Shown: positions 25,766 through 33,327 of the stretch, in pieces
How the letters are laid out: every line of letters starts with the position of its first letter
How positions within the stretch are numbered: the stretch's first letter is position 1
DNA from: Flagellimonas sp. MMG031
Lineage (GTDB): Bacteria > Bacteroidota > Bacteroidia > Flavobacteriales > Flavobacteriaceae
Length of the DNA stretch: 64,000 nt
Direction of reading: 5' to 3'
Assembly (NCBI RefSeq): GCF_040112705.1
Contig: NZ_CP157804.1
Span: forward strand, 1,978,001-2,042,000
Notes under the pieces: model-generated
Database searches by the model: none
Seen by the model: only the letters and a program-made list of their open reading frames with translations
Told to the model about the DNA's origin: nothing
Made by a program: the position numbers and the translations under genes

Positions 25766-27394
25766 ATGAAAAAAATTACTACGTTAATAGTTTTTATTGG
25801 TTTTAATTGCCTCATCCACGCCCAAGAATGTGCTACCCCTACACCGACCGCATATTCAGTTTCATCAGGTATTTCTGGAAAATCTTCAGTCTCTTCCTCC
25901 TATTGTTTGAATTTATATTTCCATATTGTTCGCAGAACCAATGGTACCGGTGGGGTCAATCCAACGGTTATCGACGATATTCTTAATGTCATGAACAGTG
26001 CATTTTTACCACACGAAATTTCAATACAATCTGTCGGCAATGATTACATCGATAGTGATGCTTTATTCGATATCGGAACGGACAATGAGGCGAACCAGCT
26101 ATTTGGTACAAACAACCAAGCGAATGCCATAAATGTTTATCTTGTAAATTCAGGTCAAACCTCCAGTGGAATTGTTTACGCTGGATTGGCCCAGGATATT
26201 CCTAGCAGGAATATGATAATAGATAATGATTTTGTGCTTACTTCTACAGCTCCCCATGAATTGGGACATTGTCTTAACTTATTGCATACTCATGAAACTT
26301 ACTATGGGGTTGAAAATATAAATGGTTCAAATTGCTCAACGGCTGGGGATAAAATTTGCGATACGCCAGCTGACCCGCAGCTTTCGAGTTTTAACGTCGA
26401 TGTTACCTGTAATTACACTGGCGGAAATGGTTACAGTCCCCTTACGGATAACATTATGTCCTATTCAAGGTCGGCATGCCGAGATTTATTTACTGATGGA
26501 CAAGTGGCGGTTATGAAAAATGCGATACCACAATATTCTATTTTATCAGATGCTGTAGCAACGAACTGTCAGATAACCAAGTTGATTGGTGACGATTGTA
26601 CTTGTTCGAATATAAATACAGTAATAACCCTGCAATATCCCCCAAGTACCACTGTTAACTGGACTACTTCAACCAATATGACCATTGTAAGCAGTACTAA
26701 TAGTTCGGTTACGGTCAAGGGGGTAAGTGGTACTCGAAGTCAGGGTCAGGTCACGGCAAGTTTTAATGGTATTCAATTAACAAAAGATGTTTGGGTAGGC
26801 GAACCCAGTGCACCATCTTCCCTTTCCGGTCCATCATCTGTTTTAACAGGTGCATTTGTAAATTATAACTCGTCCGTAGCTTCTGGAGCCAGTAGCTATG
26901 AATGGCGTCTGCCTTATCCTTTTGATGTAGTTACAAGCTGGAATTACAATGGTCAGCGTTGGCAAATGAGGACAACAACGGATCGCTATCTTACAGCTTA
27001 TACTGGAATGGGACAGATTTCCGGATTGGTACAGGTCATGGGGAAAAATAAATGTGGTGTTGGAGGAGCTAAGACTAAAAGTGTATCCCATTCAAGCAGT
27101 GGTGGAGGTGGAATTCCACTTAAGACTCAATTCGATGGTATAGGAGTAGCTATAACTGAAAACCAAATTTATCCTAACCCTGCAAATGAACGGATAAATA
27201 TCTTGCTGAAGAATCGCGCTGATTTAACTTTTGTAAATGTCACTTTAAGCAGTATGGACGGGAAGGTTTTATTCAAAAGCCAAAACAAGAACTTATCGGT
27301 TGTTCCAACTGAACATTTAACGAACGGGGTTTATATACTTAATATAATAACTGATCAAGAAATAGTTCAAAAATCAATTATTATATCTCACTAG
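25766..27394 (+). CDS. Secreted M43-type zinc metalloprotease with T9SS type A sorting domain
   Basis: 542 residues. Signal peptide (TLIVFIGFNCLIHAQ). The zinc-binding motif HELGHCLNLLH (HExxHxxxxxH) lies near residues 165-175, followed by a Met-turn region NIMSYSRSACRDLFTDGQ near 228-245, the pattern of pappalysin-like M43 peptidases. After it come beta-sandwich modules (about 270-440) and a C-terminal T9SS type A domain (IYPNPANERINILLKN to the end). It would be exported by the type IX system and degrade extracellular proteins. Cargo of the mobile element, behind a lipoprotein gene. The 185 bp after it up to the integrase stop contain no gene. Confidence 0.92.
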   Translation: MKKITTLIVFIGFNCLIHAQECATPTPTAYSVSSGISGKSSVSSSYCLNLYFHIVRRTNGTGGVNPTVIDDILNVMNSAFLPHEISIQSVGNDYIDSDALFDIGTDNEANQLFGTNNQANAINVYLVNSGQTSSGIVYAGLAQDIPSRNMIIDNDFVLTSTAPHELGHCLNLLHTHETYYGVENINGSNCSTAGDKICDTPADPQLSSFNVDVTCNYTGGNGYSPLTDNIMSYSRSACRDLFTDGQVAVMKNAIPQYSILSDAVATNCQITKLIGDDCTCSNINTVITLQYPPSTTVNWTTSTNMTIVSSTNSSVTVKGVSGTRSQGQVTASFNGIQLTKDVWVGEPSAPSSLSGPSSVLTGAFVNYNSSVASGASSYEWRLPYPFDVVTSWNYNGQRWQMRTTTDRYLTAYTGMGQISGLVQVMGKNKCGVGGAKTKSVSHSSSGGGGIPLKTQFDGIGVAITENQIYPNPANERINILLKNRADLTFVNVTLSSMDGKVLFKSQNKNLSVVPTEHLTNGVYILNIITDQEIVQKSIIISH

Positions 27395-27579
27395 CAGAAT
27401 CCTTTTGTAGATTTACCTCTTCTAAGTACATCGCTAATTTCATGATATTAAAATAAATGATGCTATTTAAGAAGGGATATATCATGAAAAAATTCAACTA
27501 AAACAATGATTTTCAATAATATATGATTTCATGGATGATTCCAGTCATGACGGCCTCCCTTAAATTGTCGTTAATAACT

Positions 27580-28800
27580 TTAGATAGCTTCAATTAACTT
27601 CTCATTGTAATCATCCAGGATAGTAGTCGGCAACGATTTGAGATAGATTTGAGTTGTATTCAGCTTACTATGTCCAAGCATGGCAGAAATGGCCTCCAAA
27701 GGAATGTTGTGAAGCATAGCTTGTGTAGCAAAGCTATGTCTGCTAACGTAGGTTGTAAGCTTCTGCTCAATTCCACATAACTCCTGAATTGTTTTTAACC
27801 CGCGATTATAACGCTGCCTTTCCCAATTAATCTCTCGTTCCTGTTTAGCAGGATTTTCTCGTTTTATTACAGGAAATATGTAATCCTCCGCTTTCTTTCC
27901 TTTCAAATAACTGTTCAAGATTTCTGAAAGTTGTCCGGTTATTTTTATGTCATATAGTTTTCCTGTTTTCTTTCTGCGAAATTTAATACGACCGTTCACT
28001 ATATTGCTTACTTGGAGGTATGCCATGTCCGTGAAGTTCATACCATAGAGAAAAAAGGAACAAATGAAATAGTTTCGATATCTAAACAATGCTTGATCCT
28101 CTGGAATTTCCAATTCTAGGATCTTTCTGATATCTTCAATTTCCAAAGCTCGTTTTTCGGTTGGAATTTGTCTTATTGTATAATTCATAAAAGGATAGGC
28201 TTCCTTTTCAATTAACCCTGCTTTTATACCCTTATTGAAGAGTGCTCGTAAGCCGCGTAAGTAAGTAGATAATCCATTCCAACTATTTCCCTTTGCTAAA
28301 TGATATTTTTCAAAGCGTTTGATAAAGGAGTAATTCACTTCATTGAACTTAAGATCTTTGCCCTTATTGAAGGTCTTCAAGACCGATAAAATGCCTTTAT
28401 AATGTCTTGCCGTCCCATATCTGTGTGCCGCCTTTAAATCCTCAACTACAGAATTCCCAAATTCAAAAAAGGATTCATAGGTACTGTTTCTTGTGATTCG
28501 ATTTTTCACTTCAACAATTGACAAATAGTTCAACTTACCTTGATCAGAAAGTTTGTTGAGAATGTCATTTGCACGAGCTTCTTCTTTTAATAAAAGTGTA
28601 TTCAATCGGGCAATGGATTCCGTGCGAGTGTAGTTTCTTTTAATGGAACATTTTTGATGATCCCAAAATATTTCGGATATTGAAAAACCAGTTGCGATGG
28701 ATGTTGTTTTTCGCAAATGAGTGAGGCGAAAAATGATAGGGTAGGTGCCATCTTTTTTTGCTCTTCTTGTATCCAATAAAAGGGTCAAATATGTTCTCAT
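27580..28800 (-). CDS. Tyrosine recombinase (integrase) of the element
   Basis: 406 residues. N-terminal arm-DNA-binding domain (TLLLDTRRAKKDGTYPIIFR), SAM-like core-binding domain (about 110-210), then the catalytic domain: the Lys of the beta-hairpin in RRKKTGKLYDIKI, SRHSFATQAML (Arg of box II), LGHSKLNTTQIYLKSL (His and nucleophile Tyr). In box I (FLYGMNFTDMAYL) the canonical Arg after Gly is absent, as in other Bacteroidota integrases with altered Arg I. It reads away from the right end, its start codon 150 bp from attR, and the arm-type doublet lies 23 bp upstream, so integrase binding could also repress its own gene. No excisionase gene is visible. Confidence 0.95.
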   Translation of the reverse strand: MRTYLTLLLDTRRAKKDGTYPIIFRLTHLRKTTSIATGFSISEIFWDHQKCSIKRNYTRTESIARLNTLLLKEEARANDILNKLSDQGKLNYLSIVEVKNRITRNSTYESFFEFGNSVVEDLKAAHRYGTARHYKGILSVLKTFNKGKDLKFNEVNYSFIKRFEKYHLAKGNSWNGLSTYLRGLRALFNKGIKAGLIEKEAYPFMNYTIRQIPTEKRALEIEDIRKILELEIPEDQALFRYRNYFICSFFLYGMNFTDMAYLQVSNIVNGRIKFRRKKTGKLYDIKITGQLSEILNSYLKGKKAEDYIFPVIKRENPAKQEREINWERQRYNRGLKTIQELCGIEQKLTTYVSRHSFATQAMLHNIPLEAISAMLGHSKLNTTQIYLKSLPTTILDDYNEKLIEAI

Positions 28801-28822
28801 TTACTTCAAGTTAGCAAAAAAA

Positions 28823-28843
28823 TTTGCAAACAATTTGCAAACA
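28823..28843. repeat. Right copy of TTTGCAAAC doublet
   Basis: Exact copy, same orientation, of 18443-18463. It lies between the integrase start and attR, about 108 bp inside the right junction. Probable arm-type site for integrase or a host/element accessory factor. Confidence 0.7.
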
Positions 28844-28950
28844 AATAATTGATTCCATTTGATTTCAAATGAGGTTAAAATAAATGTAACACATTGAAAT
28901 ACAATAAAATATAGTGATTTTGGTTTTTGGAAGATTTGGTATTAAAGCGG

Positions 28951-28995
28951 CTTCTAAGCAGACGGTCGAAGGTTCGAATCCTTCCGCGATCACTA
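28951..28995. repeat. attR: 45-bp direct repeat (tRNA 3' remnant)
   Basis: Identical to 18353-18397: the tRNA-Arg sequence from the anticodon loop to 3 bp past the discriminator. The preceding bases do not continue the tRNA, so this is a remnant and not a second tRNA gene. Confidence 0.95.
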
Positions 28996-29028
28996 AAAAA
29001 AAGCTCCCAAACATGGGGGCTTTTTTTT
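28996..29028 (+). terminator. Original terminator of tRNA-Arg, displaced by the element
   Basis: AAGCTCCC (29001-29008) pairs with GGGGGCTT (29015-29022, one G.T), followed by eight T. It sits right after attR, where the terminator of the uninterrupted tRNA gene would have been. The next 190 bp up to the promoter at 29220 hold nothing I recognise. Confidence 0.8.
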
Positions 29029-29219
29029 CATCTCACCTAAGAGTTAAAAGCATCCTTACACCCATAAGTGAGCTGCATTACTGCCTCCTATATCCTTTGG
29101 AAACAATTGGAGACTGCCAGACCCTTTGGGTCGGTAAAAACAGAAAGGAGACTGGATAAATTGTAAATCCAGGTACTTTTCCTGTAAAAATGGTATGTCT
29201 TTCCGTAATAGGGGTATGA

Positions 29220-29247
29220 TTGAAAATACGGATACCTAGTATTTTTG
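29220..29247 (+). promoter_or_regulatory. Bacteroidota-type promoter of the outer-membrane protein gene
   Basis: -33 TTG at 29220-29222 and -7 TATTTTTG at 29240-29247 (matches TAnnTTTG) with 17 bp between. Transcription would start near 29254, so translation must begin at ATG 29268 and not at the in-frame TTG at 29220. Confidence 0.6.
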
Positions 29248-29267
29248 AGGTTGTTAATCAACTAAAC

Positions 29268-30077
29268 ATGCTAGCATTAATTTTTGACCGACTGAGCTTG
29301 CGCATACCACCATCTTTTCTCCCTAAGTTTTGCCACGTTGGATTTACCAATTACCTGCTTGTATTTTTGTGTTTGTTTGTCCATGGACTTTCATTTGCAC
29401 AGGACGAAAAAGAACGCTTCTTGGATGATTTTAGAGGGACAGCAAGTGTTACCCAAAATGGAATTTCCCTTATCCCATCATTTTCTTTGGGAGATCCTGC
29501 ACTAATATTTGACCTAAAATTTACCAAAGGAAGATTGAGTTTTGAACCTGACATGCGGTTTGCTTTGGAGGGAAAACCCTGGACTTTTATTTTCTGGTGG
29601 CGTTATAAGGCCATTTCCAAGGAAAGGTTTTCCCTTAGGGTAGGTGCACACCCCGCATTGAATTTTAGGACCATTTCCATTATGCGAAATGGACAGTCGG
29701 AGGAAATCTTGGAATCCAGAAGATATTTGGCGGCAGAAGTGGTTCCAACCTATAAGATTTCGGATAATATCGATGTTGGTTTCTATTATCTTCACGGAAG
29801 AGGTTTTGATGAAGGCGTAAAGCAGACAAATTTCTTTGTGCTGAATACCTTTTTTAAGAATCTTTATATAACGGAGCAATATTATTTTGATATTAATCCA
29901 CAGGCCTATTTTTTGGCTACGGATAACCTACAAGGGTATTATTTGGCGGGTTTCTTATCTCTGCATAAGAAGGATTTTCCACTTTCGATTGCTGCCATAT
30001 TGAACAAGGCTTTGGATACGGAAATTTCACCAGAGGATGATTTCACTTGGAATCTGTCCTTGGTATACAGTTTTTGA
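29268..30077 (+). CDS. Outer-membrane beta-barrel protein, unknown function
   Basis: 269 residues from ATG 29268, a start fixed by the promoter at 29220-29247. A hydrophobic signal region (YLLVFLCLFVHGLSFAQ) lies about 27-43 residues in, an unusually long n-region. The mature part alternates short hydrophobic strands (KGRLSFEPDMRFALEGKPWT, RFSLRVGAHPALNF, YLAGFLSLHKKDF) and ends LSLVYSF with terminal Phe, as in outer-membrane barrels. It is the first chromosomal gene right of the integrated element and is followed by the acetyltransferase gene 91 bp downstream. Function unknown. Confidence 0.7.
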   Translation: MLALIFDRLSLRIPPSFLPKFCHVGFTNYLLVFLCLFVHGLSFAQDEKERFLDDFRGTASVTQNGISLIPSFSLGDPALIFDLKFTKGRLSFEPDMRFALEGKPWTFIFWWRYKAISKERFSLRVGAHPALNFRTISIMRNGQSEEILESRRYLAAEVVPTYKISDNIDVGFYYLHGRGFDEGVKQTNFFVLNTFFKNLYITEQYYFDINPQAYFLATDNLQGYYLAGFLSLHKKDFPLSIAAILNKALDTEISPEDDFTWNLSLVYSF

Positions 30078-30168
30078 ACTTTTAAACATCAAGCGGAATC
30101 ATTTCAGGTAATTTAAAAGTTCTTTATACCTTAAGGAAACTAACCCATCAGAATATTGAATGTAAGTC

Positions 30169-30732
30169 ATGAATATATTTGAAAGATTAACATCGGGCGA
30201 AGAAATTCCAATGAACCACCCGGATTACGGTGAAATTGGGGTTGAGGTGAACAAGACCATAGCACTTTCCACCAAATTGAATTCATCGAAAAACGTGCAT
30301 GAAATTAGACAGACGTTGAGCGAAATCATTGGTTCGCCCATTGATGAAAGTACTACTGTTTTTACTCCCTTTTATACCAATTATGGGAAGAATATTTCTT
30401 TGGGGAAAAACGTGTTCATCAACCATGCTTGTAGCTTTTTGGACCTTGGGGGTATCATTATTGAAGACAACGTCATGATTGGTCCAAGAGTAAGTATAAC
30501 TTCGGAAAATCACCCCACGGCTATTGAAACAAGAAAAACGATGCTGCCCAGTAAAGTACATATCCAAAAAAATGTATGGATTGGTGCCAGCGCCACAATT
30601 TTACCTGGGGTGACCATAGGAGAAAATTCAGTCGTGGCAGCAGGTGCTTTGGTCAATAAAGATGTCCCATCCAATACTGTGGTTGCAGGAGTGCCAGCAA
30701 AAATCCTTAGAAAATTGAAAAACGGTGTTTGA
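30169..30732 (+). CDS. Sugar O-acetyltransferase (maltose/galactoside type, left-handed beta-helix)
   Basis: 187 residues, cytosolic. An N-terminal Mac domain-like helical part (residues 1-55), then hexapeptide repeats building a left-handed beta-helix: VFTPFYTNYGKNISLGKNVF, then VWIGASATILPGVTIGENSV and VAAGALVNKDVPSNTVVAGV, and a closing PAKILRK. The catalytic His is probably in SENHPTAIET near residue 115. The family transfers acetyl from acetyl-CoA to sugars. The substrate is not known. Converges with the permease gene 7 bp downstream. Confidence 0.93.
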   Translation: MNIFERLTSGEEIPMNHPDYGEIGVEVNKTIALSTKLNSSKNVHEIRQTLSEIIGSPIDESTTVFTPFYTNYGKNISLGKNVFINHACSFLDLGGIIIEDNVMIGPRVSITSENHPTAIETRKTMLPSKVHIQKNVWIGASATILPGVTIGENSVVAAGALVNKDVPSNTVVAGVPAKILRKLKNGV

Positions 30733-30739
30733 ATTCCAG

Positions 30740-32140
30740 TTATTTACTCTTCTTTGAAATCAACAAAAACAGTACACCACAAAGTAACCATGCGGGCAAG
30801 GTCATAAAGGATAAAAAGACATCAAAGTAAACAGAAATACCATAGCAAAGTCCAAAGCTGATGGCCCATGCCCAAAACACCGCACGATTGAATTTCATGT
30901 TCATTTTTTCCGCATAATCCAGTATGATATTCGCTTTCTTCCCATAAAAGTGTTCGAACACGATGATAGCTCCCATAGGTGCCAAAATAAAGCCATAGAG
31001 TGCCACGAAGTCCAATAATTTCATCGCAAATGCAGGAAAGAGTCCAGCTAAGGTCGCTACGCTGCCCGCGATGATGGTAACCCAAAAAGTAGAGGTTTTA
31101 GGGATGATCGCTTGAAATGCCAAACCTGCCCTATAAATGGTAGGGTTGGCCGTTGTCCACCCTGCCAGCACCACGGCAATGGCACCAAAGATTCCCAGTG
31201 CATTGTAGGCTAGGGGACCGGGAGCTACATTTGGAGCGTTTCCACCGGCCAATGCAGCTTGTGCTTCTGGTGATTCCAAGTAAACAGCATAAAGTAGTGC
31301 CGCAGCGATCCATGCCATATAATGGCCTACATACATCCCTGCCGCAGTGGTCCATCCAGAACTTGCCTTTTTGGCAAACCGGAACACGGAGAGGTCGGAC
31401 ATGCCCACGTGCATGGCCGCATTCGCGAACCAAGACCAAATGGCAACATGCCAGAAGGTATATTTGATTTGCCCTGGAAAAGGTTCACTGCCTTCTCCCC
31501 AAATATTCCAGAAATCAGAGAAACTGTTCACATCAAGATCGCGCAAAGCCACAATGCCGCTCGCCAAAAACGCCAGCACTATGATGGGGGACATATAGTT
31601 GGCCGCCTTGGAAACGGTTTCATAACCCTTGGCCGCAATAATGGAGATTACGGCCCCAATGGCCAAAACGATGATGATCCAGGTAATTCCGTTGGGCATG
31701 GTATCGGTCAACTTGGGCATTTCCATATCAAAAGGAATACCAACGGCGGTGGCCGAGACCGTAATCATAGCTCCCGCCAGAAAACAGAAAAGGATGCCAT
31801 TGGCCAGATTGTAAACCGTCACTAAATTTTTGCCCACGATCTTTTCCAATTGATAGTAGAGCGTGAGCCGATATTTAACGGCTATTTCTGCGGTAAGGAA
31901 ACGCCAACTGAGCACGGCCAGTAGGTTTCCCAAAAGAAGTCCGATAATTAAATCAAAAGCGCTGACCCCTGTGGTCAAAAAGAGTGGCCCGATTACAAAC
32001 TCGGTACCGGCTGCATGCTCACCGGCATACATCCCCAAAAAGCTTTTCCAGCTTTTAAGTTTTGATTGTGGCACTGGTTCCCTTTCGAATTCGCCACCTG
32101 CGATTTCCTCGATTTCTTCATCAATATTGTATTGGCTCAT
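30740..32140 (-). CDS. NCS1-type (purine-cytosine permease family) transporter in rhamnose operon
   Basis: 466 residues, about 12 transmembrane helices. An acidic N-terminal tail is followed by PLFLTTGVSAFDLIIGLLLG, then AGWTTANPTIYRAGLAFQ and APMGAIIVFEHFYG, typical of NCS1 permeases for nucleobases and related cation symporters. It is the last gene of the minus-strand rhamnose operon, 40 bp after the lactate oxidase gene, and no RhaT- or FucP-like permease is present in the window. It may therefore carry L-rhamnose or a product such as L-lactate. That would be outside the known range of the family, so the specificity is open. Confidence 0.85.
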   Translation of the reverse strand: MSQYNIDEEIEEIAGGEFEREPVPQSKLKSWKSFLGMYAGEHAAGTEFVIGPLFLTTGVSAFDLIIGLLLGNLLAVLSWRFLTAEIAVKYRLTLYYQLEKIVGKNLVTVYNLANGILFCFLAGAMITVSATAVGIPFDMEMPKLTDTMPNGITWIIIVLAIGAVISIIAAKGYETVSKAANYMSPIIVLAFLASGIVALRDLDVNSFSDFWNIWGEGSEPFPGQIKYTFWHVAIWSWFANAAMHVGMSDLSVFRFAKKASSGWTTAAGMYVGHYMAWIAAALLYAVYLESPEAQAALAGGNAPNVAPGPLAYNALGIFGAIAVVLAGWTTANPTIYRAGLAFQAIIPKTSTFWVTIIAGSVATLAGLFPAFAMKLLDFVALYGFILAPMGAIIVFEHFYGKKANIILDYAEKMNMKFNRAVFWAWAISFGLCYGISVYFDVFLSFMTLPAWLLCGVLFLLISKKSK

Positions 32141-32180
32141 GCGGTTTGGTTTGTATCGTTATTTCTTAGGTGAATGCTGG

Positions 32181-33326
32181 TTAGATCAGGTGCTTATGTA
32201 GGTCACCAATATCCTCACAACACAATTGATCCATGATCTGCTGTAATTGCACTTTTAATATGGTCATGGTATGGTCGCCTCCCTTTTTGCCCAAGGCTGC
32301 GGCTCCGTACATAAAGGAGCGTCCCATGAATGTAAATTCGGCCCCTCTGGCCAGTGCTCGTGCCATATCCGGACCGGAGCGCATGCCACTGTCCATCATT
32401 ATGGTAATCTGGTCCTTGTATTTCGCGGCAATACGTGTCAGTGGGGCAATGGTAGATTCCCCCGCATCCAATTGTCGTCCGCCATGGTTGGAAACAATAA
32501 TACCGTCAAATCCCAACCGAATGGCCTGTTCGGTATCTTCCTCTGAGGCCACACCTTTCAACACCAACTTTCCTTTCCATTTGTCCCGAATGGGCTTGAT
32601 GCGTTCCTCATTTAGCCTTCCAGAGAAGGTTTTGTCCATAAACTTGCCCAATTGCTTTAGATTGAGTCCTTCAGGGGTGTAGGGCCGCAAGGTCTCAAAT
32701 GTGGGTATGCCATATTTAAGTGTTTGCATGGCCCAAGTTGGCTTGCCCAATACTTGAAGTATATTGGCCATTGTCATCTTCGGGGGCAGGGCCAATCCGT
32801 TTTTAAAATCGCGGGGTCGGTAACCAAAGGTGGGTACGTCGCAAAGCAGCACCAAAACAGGGCATCCCGCAGCTGCTGCCCTATCCAAAATATCATTTCT
32901 GACCGCGTCCTCCGCTGGATTGTACAATTGGAACCAAGCCTTACCTTCGGTAAGTTCGCTGGCCCGTTCAATATCCATGGTCGTCACGGTGCTTAGGATA
33001 AAGGGCACATTGTGTTTGTGGGCCGCTTTGGCCAGTATTTCAGGGGAATTGGGCCACATCAAACCTTGTAGACCCACGGGAGCGACACCAAAGGGGGCAT
33101 CGTATTCTTCCCCGAAAAGCGTGGTCTTTATAGAGGCACCTTTAAAGTCCTTGATGTAGGTAGGCTTTAGGGTAATGTCCCGTATTTCCGAGGTATTTCT
33201 GTGGATGTTCACATCCTCGTTGCAGCCACCGTCCAAGTATTCGAAGGCAAAGCGTGGGATTCTTTTTTTGGCTTTTTCCCTCAGATCGTCAACGGAAGGA
33301 TATCGGGTATCGAAACTTTGGGCCAT
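32181..33326 (-). CDS. lldD: FMN-dependent alpha-hydroxy-acid oxidase/dehydrogenase (L-lactate type)
   Basis: 381 residues. TIM-barrel FMN enzyme: N-terminal FEYLDGGCNEDVNIHRN, flavin-binding PVGLQGLMWP, catalytic SNHGGRQLDAGEST (His abstracts the C2 proton, Arg binds the carboxylate), and MDSGMRSGPDMARALARGA then FMGRSFMYG. Family members oxidise L-lactate, glycolate and similar acids to 2-oxo acids. In this operon L-lactate is the expected substrate, because the aldolase/dehydrogenase fusion upstream would make L-lactaldehyde and then L-lactate from rhamnose. Stop-to-start gap to the kinase is one base. Confidence 0.93.
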   Translation of the reverse strand: MAQSFDTRYPSVDDLREKAKKRIPRFAFEYLDGGCNEDVNIHRNTSEIRDITLKPTYIKDFKGASIKTTLFGEEYDAPFGVAPVGLQGLMWPNSPEILAKAAHKHNVPFILSTVTTMDIERASELTEGKAWFQLYNPAEDAVRNDILDRAAAAGCPVLVLLCDVPTFGYRPRDFKNGLALPPKMTMANILQVLGKPTWAMQTLKYGIPTFETLRPYTPEGLNLKQLGKFMDKTFSGRLNEERIKPIRDKWKGKLVLKGVASEEDTEQAIRLGFDGIIVSNHGGRQLDAGESTIAPLTRIAAKYKDQITIMMDSGMRSGPDMARALARGAEFTFMGRSFMYGAAALGKKGGDHTMTILKVQLQQIMDQLCCEDIGDLHKHLI

Positions 33327-33327
33327 A

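Larger units (their letters stand above)
18353..28995. mobile_element. Integrative mobilizable element inserted in tRNA-Arg
   Basis: Bounded by a 45-bp perfect direct repeat of the tRNA-Arg 3' region. Between the repeats lie a tyrosine integrase reading inward from the right end, a BtgA-like gene plus relaxase, an oriT-like hairpin cluster, a 21-bp doublet repeated just inside both ends, and cargo of five unrecognised proteins (mostly membrane) and three exported proteins. There are no conjugation (tra) genes, no coupling protein and no replication gene, so it would need a helper conjugative element. Base composition is mosaic: very AT-rich from 18.5 to 21.3 kb, close to the host in the mobilization genes, intermediate in the rest. 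Boundaries are firm; mobility is inferred. Confidence 0.92.

Noticed and set aside
14466..28885. A 17-bp near match (CAAATGAGGTTrAAATA) at 14466 and 28868
   Set aside because: One mismatch, AT-rich, no shared context (ppdK upstream region and element end); best explained by chance.
28951..28995. Second tRNA-Arg gene
   Set aside because: Only the sequence from the anticodon loop onward is present; the 5' half is missing, so it is the attR remnant.
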